From Gemmobacter sp. (GTDB lineage: Bacteria; Pseudomonadota; Alphaproteobacteria; Rhodobacterales; Rhodobacteraceae), in contig NZ_JAUCBS010000013.1 of assembly GCF_034676705.1 (NCBI RefSeq), positions 12,501 to 76,500 of the forward strand: 64,000 nucleotides of DNA. Direction: 5' to 3'. Of the stretch, positions 32,265 through 40,020 are shown one piece after another. How positions within the stretch are numbered: the first letter of the stretch is position 1; each line of letters starts with the position of its first letter. The notes beneath the pieces were generated by a model. The model had not been told where the DNA came from. It searched no databases and worked only from the letters and a program-made list of their open reading frames with translations. A program made the position numbers and the translations under genes.

Positions 32265-32534
32265 ATGCTGTTTGCCCTGACCTGCATCGACAAGCCCGGC
32301 GCCCTGCAAATCCGGCTGGACAACCGCCCGGCGCATCTGGAGTTTCTGAACACCAGCGGCAAGGTGCTGTTCGCCGGCCCCTTCATCGAGGCGGACAAGC
32401 CCGTCGGATCGCTGGTGGTGATCGAGATGGCCGACCGTGCCGCCGCCGAAGCCTTTGCCGCCGCCGATCCCTATGCACGGGCCGGTCTGTTCGACAGCGT
32501 CACCATCCGCGAATGGCGCAAGGTGATCGGCTGA
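32265..32534 (+). CDS. YciI-like protein
   Basis: The 89-residue protein belongs to the YciI family of small ferredoxin-fold proteins. It has FALTCIDKPGALQIRL, the conserved His in NRPAHLEFL, GKVLFAGPF and a closing FDSVTIREWRKV. The conserved His and Asp are thought to form an active site in the family, but no reaction is established for this branch. It starts directly after gpsA and overlaps the EVE gene by one base (TGATG). Confidence 0.88.
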   Translation: MLFALTCIDKPGALQIRLDNRPAHLEFLNTSGKVLFAGPFIEADKPVGSLVVIEMADRAAAEAFAAADPYARAGLFDSVTIREWRKVIG

Positions 32535-32956
32535 TGCGCACCTGGCTGATGAAATCGGAACCCGACGTCTTCAGCTGGGACGATCTGGTTGCAACCGGCG
32601 ACCGGGGCGAGGAATGGCACGGCGTGCGCAACTATCAGGCGCGCAACAACATGCGCGCGATGGAGCTGGGCGACCGCGTGTTCTACTACCATTCCAACAT
32701 CGGGCTGGCCGTCGTCGGCATTGCCGAGGTCTGCGCCCTGTCGCACCCCGACAGCACGCGGGGCGAGGATGCGCGCTGGGATTGCGTCGATATCCGCGCG
32801 GTGCAGCCCCTGCCCCGCCATGTCACGCTGAAAGAGGTGAAGGCCACGCCCGAACTGGCGAACATGGCGCTTGTCACCTCGATGCGGTTGTCGGTGCAGC
32901 CAGTGACGCCCGAGGAATGGGCCATCGTCTGCCGCATGGGCGGGCTAGGCGGCTGA
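32534..32956 (+). CDS. EVE-domain protein
   Basis: The 140-residue product is a single EVE domain, related to YTH and PUA-like folds that read modified bases in nucleic acids. It has the opening WLMKSEPDVFSWDDL, the EWHGVRNYQARNNMR segment, GDRVFYYHSN and closing MALVTSMRLSVQPVTPEEW. EVE proteins are often seen near restriction or tRNA-related genes; here the neighbours are tsaD, gpsA and yciI. The ligand is unknown. Confidence 0.9.
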   Translation: MRTWLMKSEPDVFSWDDLVATGDRGEEWHGVRNYQARNNMRAMELGDRVFYYHSNIGLAVVGIAEVCALSHPDSTRGEDARWDCVDIRAVQPLPRHVTLKEVKATPELANMALVTSMRLSVQPVTPEEWAIVCRMGGLGG

Positions 32957-33022
32957 CAGGCTGCTGCACGCCTTCCCCCTGTCGCCGTCACACGGCATTC
33001 TGCCCCAAACCGGAGAGGTGAG

Positions 33023-34792
33023 ATGCGGATACTTGTGTTCAACGCGGGCAGTTCCAGCCTGAAATTCGGCCTTTACGACATCACCGGGGCGGAAACGCTG
33101 CGGGTCAAGGGCGGGTTCGACCGCTTTCAGGGTGGCAGCTGCGACCTGAAGCTGACCGTGAACGACCAGCGCCACGATGCCCGCGCCCCGCATGGCGACA
33201 TGGCCGCGGCGATTGCCGCCGTTCCGGGCATTCTGGCGGCCCATGGCATCGGCGGGATCAATGCCATCGGCCACCGCATTGCCCATGGCGGCGCCCGGTT
33301 CGACCGGCCGGCCCTGCTGGATGCCGCGACGCTGGCCGCGATCGAGGAGCTTACGCCGCTGGCGCCGCTGCACAATCCGGCCAATCTGGCGGCGGTGGCC
33401 ATGGCGCGGCAGGTCTGGCCCGACCTGCCGCAGGTCGGCGTGTTCGACACATCATTCCACCTGTCGGCACCGGAATTTTCCACCACCTATGCCGTGCCGC
33501 TGAAATGGCGCGAGGCGGGGCTGCGCCGCTTTGGCTTTCACGGCACGTCGCACAAATACGTCGCCCTGCGCGCGGCCGAGGTGATCGGCCAGCCGATGGA
33601 CCGCTTGCAGATCGTGTCCTGCCATCTGGGCAACGGCGCCTCGGTCTGCGCGATCAACCGGGGGCGCAGCATGGATACCTCGATGGGCCTGACCCCGCTG
33701 GAAGGGCTGGTGATGGGCACAAGGTCGGGCGACGTGGACCCGGGCGCCTTCGGCTTTCTGTCGCGCGAACTGGGGCTGTCGGTCGAGGAGATCGAGACGG
33801 CGCTGTACAACGATTCCGGGCTGAAGGCACTGACCGGCAGCCCCGACATGCGCGATGCCGAGGAACGCGCGGCAGCGGGCGATCCGGCGGCGCAGCTGGC
33901 GATCGAGATCTATGCCTATCGCGCGCGCAAGTACATCGGCGCCTATGCGGCGGCGATGGGCGGCATCGACGCGCTGGTGTTCACCGGGGGCATCGGGGAA
34001 AATTCCGCCTCGATGCGGCGGCGGATCTGCGACGGGCTGGAATTCATGGGCGTGACGCTGGACATCGACCGCAACCAGCGCGTCGATCTGGCCAACCGCG
34101 CGGCGCCCGAATTGCAGGGCTGGGGTGCCCGGGTGCGGGTGATCGTCACCGAAACGCAGGAACAGTTGCAGATTGCCCGCGAAACGGCGGCGGCGCTGGC
34201 GGTAACACGGCCCGCCCGGCTGGTGCTGCCGGTGGCGGTATCGGCCCGGCATGTCCACCTGAGCCAGGCGCATGTCGAGGCGCTGTTCGGCCCCGGCGCG
34301 GTGCTGACGGCGGAATTCCCGCTGCGCCAGCCAGGGAACTTTGCCGCGCATCAGAAGGTGACCATCGAAGGGCCCAAGGGGACGCTGGACCAGGTGCGCG
34401 TGCTGGGCCCTACACGCCCGCGCACACAGATCGAGGTGTCGCGCACCGATACCTTCGCGCTGGGGGTCAAGGCGCCGGTGCGGCTGTCGGGCGATCTGGA
34501 CGGCACGCCGAAAATCCGGCTGGCGGGCCCGGCCGGATCGGTGGAAACCGACGGGCTGATCATTGCCGCCCGCCATATCCACATGCACCCCGACGATGCC
34601 GCCCGCTGGGGCGTTGCCGACCGGCAGGAGGTCGAGGTGCGGGTCACCGGCACCGGGCGCGACATGACGTTCTCGGACGTGATCGTGCGGGTGCAGCCCG
34701 AAGCCTTTACCGAAATGCACATCGACACCGACGAGGCGAATGCCGCCGGCATCTCGGGCGGGGCCGAAGGCGCGCTGATCGGGCCGCAGTGA
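33023..34792 (+). CDS. ackA-pduL: Acetate kinase fused to PduL-type phosphotransacylase
   Basis: The 589-residue protein joins two enzymes. Residues 1 to about 395 form acetate kinase: FNAGSSSLKFGLYD with the catalytic Asn, FGFHGTSHKYV with the His, GTRSGDVDPG with the Arg, FTGGIGENSA, and VTETQEQLQIA. From about 400 it is a PduL phosphate propanoyl/acetyltransferase: SARHVHLS near residue 408, AARHIHMHPDDA near 515 and EMHIDTDEANAA near 563, which carry the zinc-binding His residues. Together they would interconvert acetyl-CoA (or propionyl-CoA), acyl phosphate and acid with ATP formation. There is no stop or frameshift between the parts. RBS GAGAGG before ATG. Located in the cytoplasm. Confidence 0.93.
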   Translation: MRILVFNAGSSSLKFGLYDITGAETLRVKGGFDRFQGGSCDLKLTVNDQRHDARAPHGDMAAAIAAVPGILAAHGIGGINAIGHRIAHGGARFDRPALLDAATLAAIEELTPLAPLHNPANLAAVAMARQVWPDLPQVGVFDTSFHLSAPEFSTTYAVPLKWREAGLRRFGFHGTSHKYVALRAAEVIGQPMDRLQIVSCHLGNGASVCAINRGRSMDTSMGLTPLEGLVMGTRSGDVDPGAFGFLSRELGLSVEEIETALYNDSGLKALTGSPDMRDAEERAAAGDPAAQLAIEIYAYRARKYIGAYAAAMGGIDALVFTGGIGENSASMRRRICDGLEFMGVTLDIDRNQRVDLANRAAPELQGWGARVRVIVTETQEQLQIARETAAALAVTRPARLVLPVAVSARHVHLSQAHVEALFGPGAVLTAEFPLRQPGNFAAHQKVTIEGPKGTLDQVRVLGPTRPRTQIEVSRTDTFALGVKAPVRLSGDLDGTPKIRLAGPAGSVETDGLIIAARHIHMHPDDAARWGVADRQEVEVRVTGTGRDMTFSDVIVRVQPEAFTEMHIDTDEANAAGISGGAEGALIGPQ

Positions 34793-35125
34793 TCAGGGCA
34801 GGTCGCTGACCTGCACCAGCCCCCGCGCCAGCCGCGCCCCTGCCCGGGCATCCAGCGGGCGTTCGGCCGCCGTCACCTCGACGACCGGGCCGGCGATGCT
34901 GCGCCCGCCGGCCTGCCAGACAAGGCGGCCGGCCAGTGTCTGGGGTTCGTCCCGGGTCAGCTCCAGCGCGACGGTGATGTCGCGCCCGGCCAAGAGCGCG
35001 CCCAGGCTGGCGCAGGCCGGCCCGGTGCCCAGATGCCCGCCCCCCGGCCCGCGACAGGTGATGCGCGGATCGGCCGCCAGCGCGGGGCCGGCAATCAGGG
35101 ACAGGCAGAGGAACAGGCGGAACAT
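34793..35125 (-). CDS. Small exported protein of unknown function
   Basis: The 110-residue product has a Sec signal (MFRLFLCLSLIAGPALA) and a mature part starting DPRITCRGPGG. Two Cys (TC and PAC) may pair. The remainder has beta-strand character (DITVALELTRDEPQTLAGRLVW, VVEVTAAERPLDARAG). No known family is recognised. Its stop codon touches the ackA-pduL stop directly (TGATCA). The longer in-frame reading to 35317 crosses the dispersed element and is not credible. Confidence 0.65.
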   Translation of the reverse strand: MFRLFLCLSLIAGPALAADPRITCRGPGGGHLGTGPACASLGALLAGRDITVALELTRDEPQTLAGRLVWQAGGRSIAGPVVEVTAAERPLDARAGARLARGLVQVSDLP

Positions 35126-35183
35126 GGCCCCTGATACCACGGCGCGGCGTTGCAGGGCCACCCCCCGAACCCGGGAGCGGGAT

Positions 35184-35220
35184 GGCCGGCGTCGATGGGT
35201 ATTTGGAAAAAGGCAAAGAT
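35184..35220 (+). repeat. Dispersed TATTTG element, copy D
   Basis: The core GATGGGTATTTGGAAAAAGG followed by CAAAGATG (35195-35221) nearly matches copy B. The upstream hairpin is weaker than in other copies: GGCCA (35157-35161) with TGGCC (35184-35188). It lies between divergent genes. Confidence 0.5.
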
Positions 35221-35283
35221 GCAGGCGGCTGGACGGGAACGGCAAGGCACGGCAAGGATGGGGAAAACGGCGGGGACGGGTGG

Positions 35284-36120
35284 ATGCAGGCGGCCGATAT
35301 TCTGGTGATGGGCGCAACGGGCAAGGTGGGGCGGTTGATGCACGCGCATTGGCAGGGAACCGGGCTGCGGGCGCTGTGGCAGGGCCGCAGCTCCGGCGCG
35401 GCGCCCGGCTGGGTGGCGTGGCACCCCGGCCAGCCGCTGCCCCCCGTGCGGGTGGTGCTGGTGCTGTCGGGCGTCACCTCGGGCGATGCGGCGGCGCTGG
35501 CGATGAACCGCCGGATCGGGCTGGAGGTGGCCGAGGCGGCGGTGGCCGCAGGCGTGGGCTGCGTGCTGATGGCATCCACCATGGCGGTCTATGGCCGGAC
35601 CCCGCCGCAGGGCGCGGCCGAGGAAACGGCCCCCGACCATCCCAATCCCTATGGCATCGCCAAGCTGGAGGCTGAACAGGCGCTTGCCGCCCGGTTGCAG
35701 GGCGGCGGCACCGCCGCCTGTGCGCTGCGGTTGGGGAATGTGGCGGGGGCCGACATGCTGGGCACGGTGGTGGCGCAGGGCCGCCGGGTGGCGCTGGACC
35801 AGTTCCCGGATGGGACCGGGCCGGTGCGGTCCTATGTCGGGCCGGGAATGCTGGCGCGGGTGGTGGCGGGGCTGACCCGGCGGGTGCTGGATGGCCAGCG
35901 CCTGCCGCCGGTGCTGAACGTTGCCGGCCAGGCCCCCGTTGCCATGGCCGGGATCCTGGCCGCCGCCGGCCTGCCGTTCGACTGGCAGCCGGCAGGCCCG
36001 CAGGCCGTTCAGCGGGTGGCGATGGAGTGTAGCCGGCTGGCAGGGCTGGTTCCGCCACGGCCCGAACAGGAAACCCCCGCCGCACTTGCCGCCGAATGGA
36101 GAGAGGCCGCGCGCCCATGA
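35284..36120 (+). CDS. NAD-dependent epimerase/dehydratase family protein
   Basis: The 278-residue protein is a short-chain extended-type reductase: N-terminal ILVMGATGKVGRLM nucleotide-binding motif, VVLVLSGVTSG, STMAVYG and the YGIAK catalytic Tyr and Lys, and a C-terminal region shorter than in full sugar epimerases. Substrate is unknown, but it lies directly before a priming glycosyltransferase with an ATGA overlap and YjbH/YjbF genes behind, so it probably makes or changes a sugar nucleotide for exopolysaccharide. Confidence 0.82.
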   Translation: MQAADILVMGATGKVGRLMHAHWQGTGLRALWQGRSSGAAPGWVAWHPGQPLPPVRVVLVLSGVTSGDAAALAMNRRIGLEVAEAAVAAGVGCVLMASTMAVYGRTPPQGAAEETAPDHPNPYGIAKLEAEQALAARLQGGGTAACALRLGNVAGADMLGTVVAQGRRVALDQFPDGTGPVRSYVGPGMLARVVAGLTRRVLDGQRLPPVLNVAGQAPVAMAGILAAAGLPFDWQPAGPQAVQRVAMECSRLAGLVPPRPEQETPAALAAEWREAARP

Positions 36121-36746
36121 CCCCTGCCAAACGCCTGCTGGATCTGACCGTTGCCCTGCTGCTGATCGCCGTTCTGGCCCTGCCCTTCGGCCTTTTGCTG
36201 CTGTGGCTGCTGTGGCGGGAAGGGCGGCCGCTGTTCTATGTCGCGGAACGGATGAAGGCCCCGGGCCAGCCCTTTGACCTGTGGAAGCTGCGCACCATGC
36301 GCACCGCCGCCCCCGGCCGCAATGCCGGCGTCTCGGGCGGCGACAAGGCGAACCGGGTCACCGCCACCGGCCGCCTGCTGCGCCGCACCCGGCTGGACGA
36401 GGTGCCGCAGCTGTGGAACGTGCTGCGCGGCGACATGAGCTTTGTCGGCCCCCGCCCGCCGCTGAGGGAGTATGTCGAGCGGTTTCCCGAGATCTACGCG
36501 CAGGTTCTGCAATCGCGCCCCGGAATCACCGGGCTGGCCAGCCTGCATTTTCACCGGCACGAAGAATGGCTGCTGGCCCAGTGCCGGACGCCGCAGGAAA
36601 CCGATGCCGTCTATGCCCGTCGCTGCGTGCCCCGCAAGGCGCGGCTGGACCTGATCTATCAGCAGCGGCGCACGATCTGGCTGGATCTGGCCCTGATGAT
36701 CGAAACGGCGGCAAAGGTGTTGCCCGGGCGGCGCGCCAGGCATTAG
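36117..36746 (+). CDS. Undecaprenyl-phosphate sugar-1-phosphate transferase (priming glycosyltransferase)
   Basis: This 209-residue integral membrane protein transfers the first sugar phosphate to undecaprenyl phosphate in exopolysaccharide synthesis. It has one membrane helix (about 11-33), the KLRTMR motif, RLLRRTRLDEVPQLWNVL, the hallmark GDMSFVGPRPPL and RPGITGLASLHF. It lacks the large N-terminal membrane domain of WcaJ, so it is of the short catalytic type. Its start overlaps the epimerase stop (ATGA), and yjbH follows 70 bases later. Confidence 0.9.
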   Translation: MTPAKRLLDLTVALLLIAVLALPFGLLLLWLLWREGRPLFYVAERMKAPGQPFDLWKLRTMRTAAPGRNAGVSGGDKANRVTATGRLLRRTRLDEVPQLWNVLRGDMSFVGPRPPLREYVERFPEIYAQVLQSRPGITGLASLHFHRHEEWLLAQCRTPQETDAVYARRCVPRKARLDLIYQQRRTIWLDLALMIETAAKVLPGRRARH

Positions 36747-36815
36747 CCGGGCCCAGCCGCCTTGCCGCGGGGGAAACGCTCGCCTAGAGTGCCGCAAACC
36801 GCAAGGAACCGCTGC

Positions 36816-38948
36816 ATGATCCGATCCGACTGGCGCCGCCTGATGGCCAGACCCGCCACCGCGCTGATGTTGACGGCCGCGCTGCCGGTTGCCGCAATGG
36901 CCGAAACACAGCCGACACTGAACTTCAACGGCGTGACCGGCCTGATCGACATGCCCACGGCCGAGGCGCAGCCCGATGCCGACCTGTCGGTCAGCATATC
37001 GCGCTTTGCCCGCACCACGCGCACGACGCTGACCTTCCAGATCACGCCACGCCTGCAAGGCAGCTTCCGCTATACCGGGGTTCGGGGGCTTGCCCTGGGC
37101 GGATACGGCGCCAACAACACCTATTACGACCGCAGCTTCGACGTGCGCTATCTGCTGCTGAAGGAAGGCCGCTGGTGGCCGGCCGTCACCATCGGGTTGC
37201 AGGATTTCATCGGCACCGGGCTGTTTTCCGGCGAATACGTGGTGGCGACCAAGCATTTCAGTCCGCGCGTCAAGGTGACGGCCGGGGTGGGCTGGGGCCG
37301 GCTGGGCAGCTATGGATCCTTCGCCACCATGGGCGTTCGGCCGGCACCGACGCAGGCCACGGGTGGCACGCCGAACTTCAAACAGTGGTTCCGCGGCCCC
37401 GTCGCGCCCTTTGGCGGCATCGAATGGCAGGTGAACGACCGGCTGGGGCTGAAATTCGAATATTCCTCGGATGCCTATGCCGAAGAGGCGGGCAAGCAGG
37501 GCCTGTTCAAGCGGCGCAGCCCGCTGAACTTTGGCGCCGAATACCAGCTGACCGACGGGATTCGCGTGGGGGCCTATTACCTTTACGGGTCGGAAATCGG
37601 GCTGGCGGCCAATATCGCGCTGAACCCCACGCGGCGCGCGACGCCGGGGGTGTCCGGCCCGGCACCGGCGCCGGTTGCGCTGCGCCCGTCGCCCAAGGCC
37701 GATCCGGCCGCCTGGTCCACCAGCTGGGCCACCGCCGGCACCGCCGCGACCACCGCTATGGCCGGCAATGTAGCCAAGCGGCTGGGCGCCGACGGGCTGG
37801 TGATGGAATCGCTGGCCGTCACCGGATCGCATGTCGAACTGCGGGTCCGGAACGCGCGGTATGATTCCAGCGCCCAGGCCATCGGCCGCGCCGCGCGGGC
37901 CCTGACCGCGACGATGCCCGCCTCGGTCGAAACGTTTGACATCGTTCCGGTCGAACGCGGGATGAACATTGCCCGCGTCCGCCTGAACAGGTCCGATCTG
38001 GAAACGCTGGAACATGCGCCCGAGAACGCCGCCGCCCTGTGGCAGCGGGCCCAGATCTCGGATGCAGCGGCGGTTGCGGACGGCCATGTCACCAATCCGT
38101 CCCCTCCGCGCAGCTTCAGCTGGGGGTTGGCGCCCTATCTGCGCTATGGCCTGTTCGACCCGACCGATCCGGTTCGCGCCGATGTCGGGTTGCGGCTGTC
38201 GGGGGAATTGCGACTGGCGCGTGGCCTGTATCTGTCGGGATCGGTCACCCAGCGCCTGCTCGGTAACATGGACAATTACAACCGCCCCAACAATTCGGTG
38301 CTGCCACATGTGCGCACCGACGATCACCTGCGCAGCCGCAAGGATACCGAGCTGGAGCGGCTGACGCTGGCATGGTTTGCCCGGCCGGGACCGAATCTGT
38401 ACAGCCGCGTGACGGCAGGCTATCTGGAACGCGGCTTTGGCGGCGTTTCGGCCGAACTGCTGTGGAAGCCCGTCAACAGCCGGCTCGCGCTGGGGGCCGA
38501 AGTCAACTATGTCAAGCAGCGGTCCTTCACCTCGGCCACGGCCTTTGGCGCCTATTCGGTGGCGACGGGGCATGTGTCGGCCTATTATGCGCTGCCCAAC
38601 GACTTCCATGTGCAGCTGGACGTCGGCCGCTATCTGGCCGGCGATGTCGGCGCAACCCTGTCGGTCGATCGCGAATTCGCGAACGGCTGGCGTGTCGGCG
38701 CCTTTGCCACCAAGACGAACGTATCTTCGGCGCGGTTCGGCGAAGGATCGTTCGACAAGGGGATCCGGCTGTCGATTCCGCTGAACTGGATTGCCGGCTC
38801 GCCGATCCGCGGGGCCACCAGTGCGACCATTCGCCCGATCCAGCGTGATGGCGGCGCACGGCTGAACGTCAGCGACCGGCTGTATGAAACCGTCCGCGGC
38901 TATCATGGCCAGAGGCTGGACGATCAGTGGGGGAGGGTCTGGCGATGA
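36816..38948 (+). CDS. yjbH: YjbH-domain exopolysaccharide outer membrane protein
   Basis: The 710-residue protein has a signal sequence (LTAALPVAAMA, cleavage near residue 30) and a long beta-rich body: the typical opening NFNGVTGLIDMPTAEAQPDADLSVS shown as FNGVTGLIDMPTA, YDRSFDVRYLLL, and FGGIEWQVNDRLGLKFEYSSD in part. YjbH-type proteins are predicted outer-membrane barrels tied to the yjbEFGH exopolysaccharide operon of enterobacteria. The ATG at 36816 has AAGGAACC before it. The next gene (YjbF) overlaps by four bases. Confidence 0.85.
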   Translation: MIRSDWRRLMARPATALMLTAALPVAAMAETQPTLNFNGVTGLIDMPTAEAQPDADLSVSISRFARTTRTTLTFQITPRLQGSFRYTGVRGLALGGYGANNTYYDRSFDVRYLLLKEGRWWPAVTIGLQDFIGTGLFSGEYVVATKHFSPRVKVTAGVGWGRLGSYGSFATMGVRPAPTQATGGTPNFKQWFRGPVAPFGGIEWQVNDRLGLKFEYSSDAYAEEAGKQGLFKRRSPLNFGAEYQLTDGIRVGAYYLYGSEIGLAANIALNPTRRATPGVSGPAPAPVALRPSPKADPAAWSTSWATAGTAATTAMAGNVAKRLGADGLVMESLAVTGSHVELRVRNARYDSSAQAIGRAARALTATMPASVETFDIVPVERGMNIARVRLNRSDLETLEHAPENAAALWQRAQISDAAAVADGHVTNPSPPRSFSWGLAPYLRYGLFDPTDPVRADVGLRLSGELRLARGLYLSGSVTQRLLGNMDNYNRPNNSVLPHVRTDDHLRSRKDTELERLTLAWFARPGPNLYSRVTAGYLERGFGGVSAELLWKPVNSRLALGAEVNYVKQRSFTSATAFGAYSVATGHVSAYYALPNDFHVQLDVGRYLAGDVGATLSVDREFANGWRVGAFATKTNVSSARFGEGSFDKGIRLSIPLNWIAGSPIRGATSATIRPIQRDGGARLNVSDRLYETVRGYHGQRLDDQWGRVWR

Positions 38949-39607
38949 CCATCAGTCTGCGCGCCGCCGTCGCCCTTGCCGCGGGTCTGGGTCTGATGGC
39001 CTGTTCCAGCGATGCCAACAACACCATGGGCTGGACGCAGGCACGAGCCGCGCTGGCCAGCATCGGCAGCGGGCCAAAGGCGCCCGCAAGGGTGCCGCAG
39101 CTGACCCCGCAGCAGGTGGACAAATCGCCGGTCCGGCTGCTGTTCGTCACCGTCGAATCGGATGGTCGCGGCACAGGCTTCGGGCGGATTTCCAGCAATG
39201 GCGGGACCGATACCTACGCCTCGCTGGATGGCATCACGCTGGCGATGCGCGATGGCGTGCTGGTTTCCACCCGCAACCTGCCACCCGACCTGATGTCGTC
39301 GCAGGTTCCGTCGGCCCGGCAGATCGCCTCAGGTCAGGGCAGCCATGCGCGCAGCTACCAGATTCTGGACGGCGCCGATCAGACGCAATCGCTGCGCTAT
39401 GAATGCCACCTGCGCCGGGAAGGCGTCGAAACGCTGGAAATCGCCGGCCGGCGCCATGCCACCCGGGTGGTGGATGAGATCTGCATCGGCGATGGCTCGG
39501 TGTTCGAGAATCGGTTCTGGATCGACGGCAGCGGAAAAATCAGGCAGTCGCGGCAATGGACGGGCACCAGTGTTGGAAATTTGCGACTCTCGGACCCGCA
39601 TGGGTAG
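38945..39607 (+). CDS. yjbF: YjbF/GfcB family lipoprotein
   Basis: The 220-residue protein has a lipoprotein signal (AVALAAGLGLMAC, lipidated Cys near residue 20) followed by a beta-rich domain of the YjbF/GfcB type: VRLLFVTVESDGRGTGFGRIS, YASLDGITLAMRDGVLVSTR, DLMSSQVPSA, and a closing ENRFWIDGSGKIRQSRQW. In enterobacteria YjbF is an outer-membrane lipoprotein that works with YjbH and YjbE in polysaccharide output. It is coupled to yjbH by an ATGA overlap. Confidence 0.85.
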   Translation: MTISLRAAVALAAGLGLMACSSDANNTMGWTQARAALASIGSGPKAPARVPQLTPQQVDKSPVRLLFVTVESDGRGTGFGRISSNGGTDTYASLDGITLAMRDGVLVSTRNLPPDLMSSQVPSARQIASGQGSHARSYQILDGADQTQSLRYECHLRREGVETLEIAGRRHATRVVDEICIGDGSVFENRFWIDGSGKIRQSRQWTGTSVGNLRLSDPHG

Positions 39608-39687
39608 TGCAGGGATTTTGTCCTATACTTGAAGGGCGGTCCGATGCTATGAAAACCCCAGAGACATTCACCAAGGAGTAGTTTGCC

Positions 39688-39957
39688 ATGAAAATGATCA
39701 CGGCAATCGCCGCAGTTGCCTCGCTCGCACTCTCCGGCGTTGCTTTTGCCGGCGGCCCGACCGCTGTTAAGAAAGAAGATCGTCCGACCCCGCCGGCCGT
39801 CGTGCCGTCGAGCGGACCGGAAAGCCTGGCTGGCGTTGGTTCGCTGGGTGCTGGCGGCGCAGCCGCTCTTGCCGGTCTGACCGCTCTGGCGCTGGTTGCC
39901 GCGCTGGCGAACGGTGGTGATGGTGCATCGAGCACCACGACCACCATTGTACCCTGA
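39688..39957 (+). CDS. YjbE/GfcA-like small exported protein
   Basis: The 89-residue protein has a Sec signal (MKMITAIAAVASLALSGVAFA), then GGPTAVKKEDRPTP, a Gly/Ala-rich hydrophobic stretch (LGAGGAAALAGLTALALVAAL) and a tail NGGDGASSTTTTIVP. The GGDG plus Thr-rich tail resembles E. coli YjbE, which sits in the same kind of operon, but the similarity is from low-complexity sequence. The RBS is a strong AAGGAG. A perfect terminator follows. The N-terminal pattern FAGGPxA is shared with the peptide at 3567. Confidence 0.72.
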   Translation: MKMITAIAAVASLALSGVAFAGGPTAVKKEDRPTPPAVVPSSGPESLAGVGSLGAGGAAALAGLTALALVAALANGGDGASSTTTTIVP

Positions 39958-39981
39958 GCTTCGGACCTTCATGGTCTGATC

Positions 39982-40010
39982 AAGGGGTCAGCCTAGGCTG
40001 ACCCCTTTTT
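39982..40010 (+). terminator. Rho-independent terminator of the yjb operon
   Basis: A perfect palindrome, AAGGGGTCAGCCT followed by its complement (39982-40007), ends in TTTTT. It is the clearest terminator in the window. Confidence 0.93.
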
Positions 40011-40020
40011 CTTTGCCCAG

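Noticed and set aside
39624..39629. TATACT as a -10 box before the YjbE-like gene
   Set aside because: No acceptable -35 element lies 16-18 bases upstream, so the promoter was not annotated.
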